Below, in pieces: positions 28,041 through 40,038 of a stretch of DNA of 64,000 nucleotides. The position numbers and the translations under genes are program-made. The DNA comes from Pseudorasbora parva (taxonomy: Eukaryota > Chordata > Actinopteri > Cypriniformes > Gobionidae). The stretch is from NCBI RefSeq assembly GCF_024679245.1, contig NC_090184.1, forward strand, positions 2,075,047 to 2,139,046. The letters run 5' to 3'. The notes below the pieces were generated by a model. That model searched no databases. It saw nothing but the letters and a program-made list of their open reading frames with translations, and had not been told where the DNA came from. Position 1 is the first letter of the stretch. Each line of letters opens with the position of its first letter.

Positions 28041-29395
28041 GGCTCTCAAGTTTTGAACTGAGTTCAGAGTGAGATTTCGGCCGTGGGTTTGGCTGGGTAT
28101 GGGGGTCTGATATGAAAAATGACAAATTCGTACAAAAATTTTTTTTTGCCACCATGCACAATTTAATTAATGCTTGAATAACACCTATGTCTCCTTTCCA
28201 TTAAAAATAATGGCTAGTGCAGTGATGTGGCATAATTTTTGGAATTGCTTGAACATGTTAAACACATCTAATTATTTCTGTAATACATTTTAATTTTAAT
28301 TTTAATTTTGCAACTTATATAAAGTATTAGCCTACAATATACAATTTATGTTTAAATTTTATGTTAAAACTAGTGTAGGAAATAGCAAATGTAAATTATA
28401 TTATTCAATTTGAATTATTATTTTGCTCCAAATGTTGCACACATGGCATGGAAAATGTAAATGTAAATTTTGAAATGCATTGCCATTTTACATATTGCAT
28501 TGCAAATTTTATATCGCTACACTTCAGCTTCCATAAATAGGGGTGAGCACAAATATATTTGATATGTAATTATTGTTCGAAAAATAAAAATAATATTGAA
28601 ATTTTACTATATTGCTTCGCTGGCCTAAATGCAGTAAATCCATTATACAGCCCTCTAAATCTCGCAGTTATAACTAAATCCACTGGGTGGTGCTGTGGAG
28701 CGGGTTAATAACTCGACTGTATTTGATCACTTATGTCGTCTGCCTCGTGATGTTTGGAATTACTTAAATGAAAATGATCTTACAAAATGGAGTTACTTTT
28801 AATAAATTAATTAATGAAAGTGAGTTAAAAAAAATTCACATCCAAACACCAGTGGAATGAGGACAGCTGTCCATCACCGCATTCACGAGTGCAGGTGAGC
28901 ACAGATGTTCACTGAGTGAGCTGCGCAATAACGTACGATAGCAAAATGCATTTCATGCAAATCATAATTGAGACAAGGCTTCCTTTAAGTTTTGTTGAGG
29001 GATTAAGAACAGAAAACAAAGTGCTGTCAGAAACTTATCTTGACACCGTTATCTTTGTGTCTCTGCGTCTGTCATCGGGGTTTGTAGTTGCTCATTTGAT
29101 TCAGTGAGCGAGGCCGTGCGTGTGGGTGGAGGGAATATCTATATCTTACCCAGATACAGCAAATCTATTTTATGATTGGCTGTTCGGTCTCTATTTTTAT
29201 TAGATTAACTGGTGCGTGGCAGGGCCGTCAGAACTCTATGGGGAACTCGCTTGATTGATTCCTCTAATAGCGCGTTACCCTGGAGATTTCTCTGCGTGAG
29301 AAATACAAGGTGTGGCGTGTGAGCGTGTGAACGGGTTGAAATGCGTGTGTCTCACGCCCAATGCGTGAGACTTGAGAGCCCTGTGTTTCCTGTGA
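28041..29395. other. Intergenic DNA, unassigned
   Basis: AT-rich, with no convincing exon. The frame at 28916-29107 has no splice or domain support. Confidence 0.4.
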
Positions 29396-29412
29396 TGGGT
29401 AGGTTTAGGGGC

Positions 29413-29415
<3 letters not shown>

Positions 29416-29494
<79 letters not shown>
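29416..29494. repeat. (TG)n microsatellite
   Basis: About 79 bp of TG repeats, preceded by the short GATGGGTAGGTTTAGGGGCA motif of the dispersed repeat. Confidence 0.9.
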
Positions 29495-29499
<5 letters not shown>

Positions 29500-29506
<7 letters not shown>

Positions 29507-30316
29507 GCCCAATTGGATCCCATTACAATCCTGTATAAATGATCCTGTGGGATATTTATGTTTTATGAGACAAATCCTAACGGTTCCAAAATTATATAAA
29601 TTCTAAATGGAATCCTGTACATGTTTCTTATTGGAATCCTTTAGGATTTTTGGACAAGGGAACCGTTTATTTTAATAAACTAAATATCCTTTTCTGCAAT
29701 GGCAGGATTCCATGGATGTTGAACTAATTAAGATCCTTTATTTATAAGTGTAGCCTGAAATAAACTGCCTTATATTGCTTTTAATGCATTTCTCTAAAAT
29801 CAGTTGCGGTTGTGGCAACATGACTAAATAGTGAAGTTGGTTAAAATCCCGTATGGTGTGTGAATGCTTACTCTACTCTCTCTTCTCCTCTCTTCATGGA
29901 CCGCATCTGATCTCTCCATTACTGCGACAGAGGAATCGCGCGTTTTTCTTCGGAATCGCGCGTGACTGTGTTTCTTCGCGATTGTTTAACTCTCAAACCA
30001 GACATTCGCATCGAAAGCATTTTATTGTACAACATCTTTGTCATTTATATGCTTCTTTGTCAATATAGAACAAAAATAAATCATGAAAATGTACAGGTCA
30101 GGTCATGCAAGAGTTAAAGCTACTGTAGAAAAATATTTCGTTAACCCGTTTCATTGTTTTGTTAACCAAATTGCATGAGATATACACTGGAATGCCGCTG
30201 GAGGAGTTTTCTGATCACATGCATTAGTGAAATGTTTCCCCAAACAGGCCGAATAACTCAAGCAGAATACGGATCTAGAAGGAACGATTCGTTTGAGACC
30301 AAAAAATAAAAAAAAG
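29500..30316. other. Intergenic DNA, unassigned
   Basis: Contains ATCCTGT/GGATT-rich sequence at 29515-29710 of unknown origin. No gene recognised. Confidence 0.35.
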
Positions 30317-31097
30317 TATGGCAAGCCGGCTCGTCTTTTAATCAAAATGCTTATATCAGGAATTAGATTTATACTGGTAACAATGGGAGTTTTTATTACC
30401 AGGAATTACATTTTCTCTAGTAAAATGGTAATTATTAAGGCCAATGATGACGTCATCACTCACAGAAATACGAATAATTAAATTTCAACAATTCTTGAAA
30501 CAAGTAATTGCATTTTCACTAGCTAAGCGTTGCCATTAAAGTTCAATTGCTGACATCAAGAATGTATTTCTTACTATTTGAAACTCCACATATCAGCAAT
30601 ACAATTCTTAATAGTGAATATATATATAGGTGTTATTGTTACACTGTAATAATGTATTTAGGTACTGAGTAATAATAATTAACAACATGTTTTAAACTAT
30701 GTTACAAGGACACTGTAAATTAAAGCGTTACCAAAAAAAATCACAAACTCTATTTAGGTTACACTTTATTTTAAGGTGATTTTGCTTTACTGTAATTATG
30801 CATTAATATTAAGTAACTACATGTTCTTACTATAGGGGTTAGGATTGGCTGAGGGTTAGTTGCATGTAATTATGCATAATTTACTCCTGTTATTATTATG
30901 GTAAGTAGGCCTACATGTAACATATGTAACAAGGACACTGTGAAATAAAGTGTTAACCAAAAATGTCATTGTTACTAGTTGAAATCTGATTCCTGATATC
31001 AATATTTAGCATTTTAACTATTGAAAATCGAATAGTTGATGTCAAAAATTAATATCCTGCGATTGATTAAAAATATAAACGGCTTGCCATAGGTATA
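30317..31097. mobile_element. TATGGCAAGCCG element with nested MITEs, downstream of trh
   Basis: The ends TATGGCAAGCCG (30317) and CGGCTTGCCATA (to about 31094) are inverted. The interior has repeated ATATCAAGAATT-type motifs shared with 36270-38247. Nested inside at 30755-30957 is a smaller MITE (GGTTACACTTTATTTTAAGG ... GAAATAAAGTGTTAACC). Confidence 0.6.
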
Positions 31098-31271
31098 AGG
31101 TGTTCCGCGCACAACTGGTGTAGAAATAAAATAATAAATAAATAAAATAAATAAACAGATTTTGTATTTTCCCCTCGAAAACACAAAATGAGAAACGCAG
31201 TAAACCGCGGAGGAGACGTGCTTTTTCCACGAATGCACACTTATTCCTCCGACATTAGCGGCTCTTCACAG

Positions 31272-31780
31272 TCACTCTTGTTCCGTCAGATCGTCCTCCA
31301 GCTCGAGCCGTTTCCCGGGATGCTGTCGCTTCTCCTCCGCGCGGCTCTTGTTGGCGTTATCCAGAAGCTCGAGCAGGATGCCGGCTTGATCGCAGCCCGC
31401 CTCGTCCCAGTCCTCGCACAGTCTCTTCCCGGGATGCTGGCGCTTCTCTAGGTCCGAAAAGTCTCCAGCCGCCGCCGCGTCCTCCTGCAGCTCGCGCCGA
31501 CCGGGGTGCTGTCGCTTGTGGAGCAGCATCAGGTACCGTTTCCCGGGATGCTGTCGCTTGGAGAGCTCGCTCTGGTCCTCCAGCATCAGGTACCGTTTCC
31601 CGGGATGCTGCCTCCTCAGCCGCGCGCTCTCCTCGTCCTCGCGCTTCCCGGGATGCTGCCTCTTCTGGAGAGCAGGCGCGTCATCTTCGTAGTCTGCGTC
31701 GTCGCGCTTCCCGGGATGCTGACGCTTTCCCGGGTGCTGCCTCTTCTCCATCCAGTCCGTCGGGGACACGAGAGGCTCTC
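31272..31780 (-). CDS. trh: trh exon 3 (all eight TRH motifs)
   Basis: The acceptor TGTCCCCCTCCAG is followed by [20 protein letters not shown]. The frame ends at [11 protein letters not shown] with TGA at 31274-31272. The exon is strikingly GC-rich compared with its surroundings. The repeated CCCGGGATGCTG on the plus strand is the reverse of the QHPGK codons. Confidence 0.95.
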
Positions 31781-34220
31781 CTGGAGGGGGACAAGGATTA
31801 ACGCACGCGAGTAAAACTTCTGAAACAGTTCTGATCGTCTTTATAGAGGACGCTAAATAAATGACATATGGCAAATGCGCAACATCGAGCTCTTTTTTCT
31901 GATTGCCGCTTTTATTTTTCATTTCACTTGCTGTGCACTCTAAAAAATGCTGGATGTTTTTAACCCAATGTTGGGTCAAATATGGACTAACCCAGCAATT
32001 AGGTTGTTTTAATCCTGCGGTTGGAATAAATATTTGCTTAAGACAACCCAATCGCTGGGTTAAAACAACCCAATTGACCTGACATTGGGTTGTTTTTAAC
32101 CCAGAATTTTTTAGAGCGTATGCATCAATTATAGTTACACTATACAATAAAGCATTACCAAATGAAGTGTAACACTTCGTTTGTTTTTTGTTGTTGTTGT
32201 TGATTTTTTTTTTTTTGGGGGGGGGGGGGGGGGGGTAATCCTTTATAATCACACTCTAAAAAAATCTGGGTAAAAAAACAAACCAATGTTGGGTCAAATA
32301 TAGACTAACCCAGCAATTGGGTTGTTTTACCCCTATAATAAATAAATGTAGTTAATTTTTATTACTCAGTACTTAAATTACTATAGGATTAGGGTGTGGT
32401 TTATAGGAAGTTGCATGTAACTACACTCTAAAAAATGCTGGGTTGTTTTAACCCATTGTTGGGTCAAATATGGATTAACCCAGCAATTGGGTTGTTTTAA
32501 TCCTGCAGTTGGGTTAAATATTTGCTTAAGACAATATAAACCACACCCTAATCCTATATTAAGTACATGCAGTTCATTTTTACTATTCAGTCCTAAAATG
32601 AGTATTTACACTGAAACAGACACATTAAAAAATGGGTTACACTTTATTTTAGTATCCGCGTTACAGTGTTAATACGCATTTAAGTACTGAGTAATAAAAA
32701 TTAACTACATTTATTTATTATAGGGGTAAAAATAAGGTTTTGTTTAGGGTTATGCATCATATACTGTTGAGTACATGTAAAGCGTTACCCCAAACATGCA
32801 CACACTCTATTTGGTTAGACGTTATTTTAAGGTGTCCGTGTTACGATATATTTAAGCTGTGAGTGATAGTATTAACAATTTGTACTTAGGGTTACGAATA
32901 GAGTTTGGTGTATGGTTAGATGCTTGCAATTGCGCATCATTTACTGTTAAGTGTAAAATATGTTACAAGGACACTGTAAATATATATATAAAAAAATGCA
33001 TAAACTATTTAGGTTACCCTTTATTTTAAGGTGATTTTGCTACACTGTAATTATGCATTAATATTAAGTAACTACATGTACTTAGGGTTAGGGATTGGCT
33101 GAGGGTTAGTTGCATGTAATTATGAATAATTCACTGTTATTACTGAAGTAAGTACATGCAACGTAACAGAGACACTGTGAAATAAAGTGCTGTATTTATT
33201 GCCTATTTGTTACATAAACAGATAAATCAATTCTTACAGGTTTTACTTCAGTTTTGGGTCGAGCAATACATGACACCATTTAGTGTCTCTAGAATATATA
33301 GTTCATAAATATAAATGTAATAATAAGAGTTTCAACTTTTTTTTATAACTTTACAAGATTCAGCTCTTTTTTCAGTCAGTTTAATGCAATTTAAGTTGAT
33401 ATGACTTAAATTTCCAAGTTCATGTAAGGCACCAACTTTTTTTTTTTTTACAGTGTATTATTGCTTTTGTTAATAATAAACATTGTTTTGGAAAATATAA
33501 GTGAGTAGGCTAGTTATTACCGTGAAAAATACAAAACAATTCAAAATAATCCCACATTCGAAACATACAAAAGTAATCTAGATAAAAAGTATGCATTTCT
33601 GATCAAATCTCTGCGAAGTGTTATTACACTGTAAAAAATATTTAGAAAATAAGTAACCTGGTTGCCTTAAAATTTTGGGTCCATTGAAATAAAAAAAATT
33701 GAGTTAATACTATGAACCTTTTTTTAGATTTGACAACCTTCTTAAAATATTATTAAAAGATTTTGTAAGCATGTTGGGTAATTGTGTGTTTTATTTCTGA
33801 TGACGCAGCCAAATAGTGCTATTTTCATGATTTATCACATTTTTTTATGTGGTTTAGACACAATAATATTTTGAGTTTCTATTTATTAAACAAATTTCCT
33901 TCATTGTATCAACTCAAATTTTTAATTTCAATAAACTCAAAATTTTAAGGCAACCAGGTTACTTACTTTTTTAAGTTAACCCAACAAAATATTTTACAGT
34001 GTAGTTTATCTGGCATTTTAACGTTGTGTTTTGCACAGAGAGTGTGTGAGCAGGCACCGTTGTGGTTGTTCTCGTCCTGCATGTGTGTGAGGATGGAGCG
34101 GATGAGCAGGGTCTCGGCGCGCTGGAAGAGCTCATCCAGAGACGGGTCACCTTCGGCCGGCACATCCTGACACCGGAGGACCGTCAGAGAGGCCAAGAGG
34201 AACACACACACCGCCCTCAT
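31272..34220 (-). CDS. trh: trh, prepro-thyrotropin-releasing hormone (two coding exons)
   Basis: TRH is the tripeptide pGlu-His-Pro-amide, released by hypothalamic neurons and cut from this secretory precursor by prohormone convertases and an amidating enzyme. The coding exons 34220-34058 and 31780-31272 join in phase 1 (N|GGA) and give 223 residues. Residues 1-17 are a signal peptide ([17 protein letters not shown]). Eight progenitor motifs follow, with Gln at 69, 75, 96, 112, 131, 145, 169 and 207. All are QHPGKR except the sixth, QHPGRR. Each is preceded by KR or RR, and the Gly supplies the amide. Spacers are acidic. The first two motifs share one dibasic pair with no spacer. Expression is driven from a TATA promoter at 36055-36062. 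Confidence 0.97.
31938..32115. mobile_element. trh: GGGTTGTTTTAACCC-type MITE in the trh intron
   Basis: It begins CACTCTAAAAAATGCTGGAT and ends TTTAACCCAGAATTTTTTAG, with the interior TGTTGGGTCAAATATGGACT shared with 27333-27815. Two further partial copies follow at 32255-32330 and 32424-32525. Confidence 0.7.
32204..32235. repeat. T12-G19 homopolymer run
   Basis: A T tract runs directly into about 19 consecutive G bases in trh intron 2. The length may be affected by sequencing error. Confidence 0.85.
32633..33195. repeat. Cluster of GGTTACACTTTATTTTA MITEs
   Basis: At least three diverged copies (about 32633-32800, 32812-32990 and 33015-33195) have ends TACACTTTATTTTA and GAAATAAAGTG and the interior TGCATGTAATTATGCAT. 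Another is at 30755-30957. Confidence 0.7.
33627..34001. mobile_element. CACTGTAAAAAATATT MITE in the trh intron
   Basis: The ends CACTGTAAAAAATATTT and AATATTTTACAGTG are inverted, with inner TAAGTAACCTGGTTGCCTTA paired to AAGGCAACCAGGTTACTTAC. Partial copies lie at 43085-43201 and 47480-47842. The right end is only 56 bp from trh exon 2. Confidence 0.85.
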
Positions 34221-34233
34221 GACAACCGCTGTC
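34058..34233 (-). CDS. trh: trh exon 2 (start codon, signal peptide, N-terminal propeptide)
   Basis: The acceptor GACTGTGTGTGTGCAG lies before GACAGCGGTTGTC and the ATG at 34220. The coding part encodes the signal peptide and [20 protein letters not shown], ending AAC G|GTGCCT. The donor GTGCCT is weak in consensus but phase and homology support it. Bases 34221-34233 are 5'UTR. Confidence 0.9.
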
Positions 34234-34917
34234 CTGCACACACACAGTCACACACACCTGACAAACAACACTGAAGAGTCCATCTCAAGACATACACTCT
34301 TCAAAATCAAGAAGCTTCGCTGCAACCATGGCATCTTTCCAGTTCTTTACAATACAAAACATAGATCATTCAAATGTTCTACACACTAAGAACAAACCTC
34401 GGATAGTTTATGGCATCACCCTTATATTTTATATATACGTAGTGTTATGAATATGGTCATGCATCTGCACTGTAAAAAAAAAAAAAAAAATCAGGTCTCC
34501 AATTGAACATTTTAGTGACTGATCACATCTAATTTTTTAGTTGGCCACATTGAATCTCTGTGAATTCACAGAAATTTAGTTTGGCCAACTGACCTACACT
34601 CTTCCCAATCAAGATGCTTTGCTGCTTCCAGCGAACCTTTCCAGTTCTTAACAATGAAAAACATTCACTGAAAAAAAAGGTGTGTTGGATTAACATGATT
34701 TAATACGACCGCTCCACATGAATCAATTAAGTTAAACAAACATAATTTCCTCACATAACTTCAGCATCATGGAATGAAGTCATTTTTAAGTAACCCAATT
34801 GAGTAGCCTCAAAATGATTTTAATATGTCTCCCTAACAGTGGTGTGGTGAGACCCTGCCTCTTTTATTAAATCACAAGCGTATTTTGTATTTTTGTGGTC
34901 ATTTGACTGATTTCATG

Positions 34918-35290
34918 GGCGTCGGAAGCAAATAAAAAGTGGGTTGGTCCTCTCTCAGAATTATTTTTTTTACTGGAGTAACGTTAGATGCCATATACAT
35001 TAAATACAAATATACCGCCGTTTACTAAACGATTGATTGGGTCAGACTAAATTACGGAAATCAGTGAGTTATTAACCGTGGCTATAGTGTAGGGGTAAGA
35101 GACGTCATCAAATTTAGATGCAAATCGATCTGAGGTTTGAATCCGGCTTTAGCCACACTCACTCTACTCCCCTTTCCCATCACATATCAGATCAGAAAGG
35201 CGTTTATTTTCTATAAAAATTGCGAAAATATTAGAAAAGTGTTTCTCAGTTAGGTGTAATCAGACATCTGCTGAACTAGAGACCATCAAA
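34918..35290. repeat. Composite repeat with tRNA-like core in trh intron 1
   Basis: The block order is the same as at 16680-17060: GGGCGTCGGAAGCAAATAAA, then a tRNA-like head from about 35077 (GTGGCTATAGTGTAGGGG, GAGGTTTGAATCCGGC), then CATCACATATCAGATCAG and GACATCTGCTGAACTAGAGA. The B-box is mutated (GGTTTGAATCC). Confidence 0.65.
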
Positions 35291-35940
35291 GTGAGTGGGT
35301 CCATTATCATTGGTCATTATAAGTGGGTGGGCAATCTCCCGCACACACACAATGGTTCCGACACACACGATGGATTTATAAGACTGGACTAACTAGCTTT
35401 CATTCTGTTAGTCAGCAATAACTCATAGTGAACATGTCAAGTGTTATGAAAGGCTCTTTATTGACATGAGCTGTCTCAGTCCACAGCCTGAGCAATCGCT
35501 CCAATCTTCTCCACTATGGTAACCCAGTATAATTTAAATGGTTCTAATTATTCAAACATAATTAAATATTAAACACTATTAAACCGAATTAAGTCTCGCC
35601 CTTATCTAATTTTGCCCAAAAAACACATAAAATAACACTTCACTTCAACAATTTCACTCTTCAAAGCATGCTAGGAACTTCAGTTTCAGCAAAAGAAAAA
35701 GCAAAGAAATCACGTTTAGAAGAGAAACACAATTTTGTGTACATTGCAAATAATAAGATTAAGTAAATTGGACAATGTGTGTTTTCCTTTTTTTCTCAGT
35801 GTTCTTTAGATCCTTCAAATGTTCTACACACAAACAACAAATCTTGGTTATTCTATGGCATGACCCTTATATTTTAAGTGTTATGAATATGGTCATCATC
35901 TGTAGATGAGAGAGAAGCCCAGGTGAAGTAAGTGTCTTAC

Positions 35941-36030
35941 CTGCAGCCGAGAGCTGACTGACCTGTAGCTGATGGAGACTGAAGCTCGTCCTCTGATGCG
36001 CGTGACCCGTTCAGGCCGAGGTCAGCGAGT
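35941..36030 (-). other. trh: trh exon 1 (5'UTR)
   Basis: It ends at the strong donor GCTGCAG|GTAAGA (35941/35940). The likely transcription start lies about 25-30 bp below the TATA box, near 36028. It has no ATG-led frame of note. A non-coding first exon is usual for TRH genes. Confidence 0.75.
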
Positions 36031-36054
36031 GAAGCGTGAGAGGCGCGCGACTGC

Positions 36055-36079
36055 TTTATATAGGCGCTCGGTGACGTGC
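36055..36079 (-). promoter_or_regulatory. trh: trh TATA box and CRE-like site
   Basis: The minus strand reads CTATATAAAG across 36063-36054. About 10 bp upstream lies GCACGTCA (36079-36072), a CRE-like site. Mammalian TRH promoters respond to CREB and thyroid hormone receptor at a TATA-proximal element; the position here agrees, but the function is inferred. Confidence 0.7.
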
Positions 36080-36276
36080 ACGCGCAGTTCCGGGTTCGCC
36101 CTGAGGGGGGCAGTGTGCCGCTATTGGTCCACCCACACTCGGTTCATTCATAAAAATGCTTTTTATTTTTTGGTTTCATTCTACTCTTTATTGTTGCATA
36201 ATGTTTCACATAATATAAGATAAAAACACCAGTAGGTTAATATAGTGATCCTTATAACAAGTAAAGGCAGGTGTCA

Positions 36277-38247
36277 TATGGCAAGCCATTTTGACATTTA
36301 TTTATAAATTCTTGATATAAAGAATTCACTAGTAGTAAAAATGTGAATTCTTGATATCGACAATGACGTCATCACTCGCAGAAATACAAATTATTGATAT
36401 TAACAATTCAATTTCAACTCTTGATAATTGTATTAATATAAACTCTTGATATCAACATCTCAATTTTCACTGTAGTTGAAATGTTAATTCTTGATATCTA
36501 TAAATGTATTTCAACGTTACTATTATTTCTAATATCAGCATAATTGCAGATATCTAATATGGCTTTCTTACTTTTCTACATTTGTGATATTAGAAATTAA
36601 CACTGTCACTAGTAACAAGCGAATTATTGATATCAAAAATTAACATTTTACTATTAGAAATCCAAATATTGATATCAAGAACAGACATTTGCACTAGTCC
36701 TATGTAAGTAATGCTATAAAAAAAAATTATGTGTCAATAACTGTATTTCACTTGTTAAATCTCACCATAGGCTGCCATTCAAATTCAATTGTTGATATTA
36801 AGAATGAATTTCTTACTAGTTGAAATTCCAATTTCACATAAATACTAGCTAAATATATTAGAAATGCAATTTTGACTAGGAAAAATCATCATTTTTTATA
36901 TCAATACTTACGTCGAACTAGTGCAAATATATGTTCTTGATATAAACATTTGAATTGCTAATAGTAAAATGTTCATTTTTGATATCAATAATTCGCTTGT
37001 TACTAGTGACAGTGTTCATTTCTGATATCACGAATGTAGAAAAGTAAGCAAAAGTAAGAAAGCCATATTCCATATCTGCAATTATACTGATATCAGAAAT
37101 AACTAACATTTACAGATATCAAGAATTAACATTTCAACTATAGTGAAACTTGAGATGTTGATATCAAGAATTTATATTTTTACAATAGAAAGAATTGTAT
37201 TTTTGATATGATAAATTGGAATTTCAACTAGTAAGAAATGAATTATTGATATCAACAATTACATTTGAATGGCAGTCTATGGTGATGTTTAATAACTAGT
37301 GAACATATACAACACTGGTCGGAAACTAACGGTAATATCTGTCCCGCGCCTGCAGCCAGATTGTTTTGATAGCGGCTGGTTCTGAAATATATCTGTCATG
37401 ATAGTAACGGAGGCGAGCTAGTGAGAGCTGTGCAGGTAAGCTCCCCTTATGTCAAGAGACTCTCTAGTCTAGTGGCTTAAGAAAAAAGTTGCATCCTTTA
37501 ACCTCATTGTGTTATCTGGTGCGCCCGTGTATTCAAGTTCAAAAAACTGAGCAAAAAAATGCAAGTCTTCCTCTGTGTGGAAATCCTTCGACATATTTGT
37601 GAAGGTTGTTTAGGAGAGTCTCCTCAGACTATAAAAGATGCTCAGACGCACCAGATAACACGTCAGCAGCAGAAAACAGACCCGGAAGAGAAGACAATGC
37701 TGAATAAAGTCATAGTTTTTGTTACTTTTGGACCAAAATGGGTGTGAAATGACATTAGGGTGACTCATTAATGACAGAATTTTCCTTTTTGGGTGAACTA
37801 ACCCTAATGGGCTTACTATTAGTATTAGATTAGTTATTCTTATCAATTCCGCGTTTCCCACATATGTGTTTTAGCACAAGGGTCTGTGCTGCAAGTGTGT
37901 GAATGAAGATACTTGCCCAGTTACATATCACTACTGCTTTATTAATTTATACAATTTTTTTTTTACAGAATAACAGCTCACTACCAGTTACAAAAGACAC
38001 TATTACAGTATCTCAGGCAATTGCATTTTTCATCAATTTATTTCTTAAATTATCCCTTGACTATATTCTGGCTCGCCAACTAGTGGCGATTTTTTGTTTT
38101 GTTTTGGCCCGTGGACAAATATACTTGCCGACCCCTGATATACAATCACAGATATCGAGAGTTAGAGTTTTACTAGATGAAACTGAATTGTTAATATCAA
38201 GAATTCATATCCTGGGGATTAATAAAAGTCTGAACGGCTTGTCATAG
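36277..38247. mobile_element. Large palindromic element upstream of trh
   Basis: The ends TATGGCAAGCC and GGCTTGTCATA are flanked by the same GGTGTCA (7 bp, or AGGTGTCA if the shared A is counted). Arms of several hundred bases (36300-36700 and 36890-37270) are inverted copies; for example ACTGTCACTAGTAACAAGCG pairs with its complement near 36993. It is rich in TTGATATCAA-type motifs. Its left edge is about 215 bp upstream of the trh TATA box. No transposase frame. Confidence 0.75.
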
Positions 38248-38249
38248 GT

Positions 38250-39350
38250 GTCAGGATTTCATCAGATAGTATTACAGTACAGCATGGCACTTTGTTATGT
38301 GTTTAATAATTGCCATAATAATATTTTTTGCTTGATTTCTTTAAATTCACCGTGAAATAAAAATGACAATTGTTGTTTTTAAATTCATGTTCCTATAAAA
38401 GGTAAAAGCCCCCTTCACCACCTCTTACATTTATAAGATTTAAAAAAAAAAAAAAAAAAACACTTTTATGATTTATTCCATTAACCAGAACCATGTTCAA
38501 ATAAACATCTATATTAGTCTTGCATTCATACACTATGGGAGTAATGATAAGCACATTTGTCTTAAAGTTTGTGCCTTTAGCCCTGTCGTATACCCTTCAG
38601 CAGTATCTGATGCCATGGTAAAAAAAAAACAGTCGTCACACTATTGTAGTTTTTTTTGTCTGTGGAGGACGTCAGTTACACACTCCAGAGGTTTGACTGG
38701 TTTGCTTCCCTCAGCTCGTGTTGACGTTCATGTAGAGTCGAGTGTTGCGTCACGCTCTCTCTTTTGAAGGCATCCTGAAGAAGCCTTTATTTTCTTTCAG
38801 AATTACAATGAGGTGCCGGGAACTGATGGCTGAGCAAAATTTTATTCCTAAACGCAAACATCATTCTGGGCTTCCTCTCAGCCTCACTGAATTCATTACG
38901 CACAGCTCACATCATTTCAAACTCGCATACAGTCAGACAGCCGACAGCGAGGGAATCACCGTGTAATGGAATAAATCAGGCCTCTTTATGCGCTGTCACG
39001 TCCAATACTTCAGCTGTCAATACCAATCATTTCCTATGGATAGTGGGAATAAGAAGTGGAATTAATTGGTTTACATTTTAGGAGGACTTCCTGCGCATGA
39101 GATGACATGAAAGTAAGAAATCATTCTGTGATCGGCATCCCTCACTGAAGGAACTGAACAATAAACCATAAAACACGTTGATGATTACAATCAGAAGCGT
39201 CTGTCTTTTCAGATTTTCAGATTTGTCAAGATTTTACATGAAAACTTTTTGTTCTAGTTTTCTTTTTCAGCTGATTGTGGCTTCCTACACCTACTCTTGT
39301 AATCTGCACTTTTTTGTTCTGCAAAATAGTCATCGTTTTGTGTTCTTAGG
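38250..39350. other. Intergenic DNA, unassigned
   Basis: Short frames at 38468-38767 and 38742-38966 have no domain or clean splice support. Confidence 0.35.
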
Positions 39351-39353
39351 GCC

Positions 39354-39464
<111 letters not shown>

Positions 39465-39812
39465 TCACTTATAATAGTGCAAATTAGCTGACAAGGAGAT
39501 CTGACCCAAAGGTCGCGCTGTCAGCCGCTGTCAGGCTATAATTACTGCATGAACGTGAACACACAGAACACATTGTTTAATGGTGTACCCAGAAATTCAC
39601 ATTAAAATACAGTCAGCCTGTTGTTTATTTGTGCAAAACTCAAAGGGAAAGCCAGAAGCACCAGAGGGAGGAGAAAACTCTTGTTCAGACGTAATGATCA
39701 GTGAATGTTTTGTTCTTTTCTTTGGGCGTTTAGTCATTTAGTCTTAGTAGTAGACATGATAACTTGCAGATGTAAACTGATGCTCTGTTTTGCGTCTAAC
39801 CATTTGTTCTGG

Positions 39813-39860
<48 letters not shown>

Positions 39861-40038
39861 ATGTCTTTTAGTAACAACATATGAGTGTTTAATAAACATG
39901 GAAAATAGTTACTGCATATTTTTTAGATTTTTCGGTGTCTCAAAATACTTCCTCAAAATAGTTCCCGTTGACTCTGAAACCTTTTCTGCCGATGTATTGA
40001 TTGAAGAATAACCATAGATTATCCTGGATTAAAGGGTC

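Noticed and set aside
31188..31814. Plus-strand frames with FPGMLSL repeats
   Set aside because: They are the complement of the trh QHPGKR codons.
34218..34241. Upstream start for trh ([11 protein letters not shown])
   Set aside because: The first codon is GTG and lies in the intron before the acceptor; the true ATG at 34220 opens the signal peptide.
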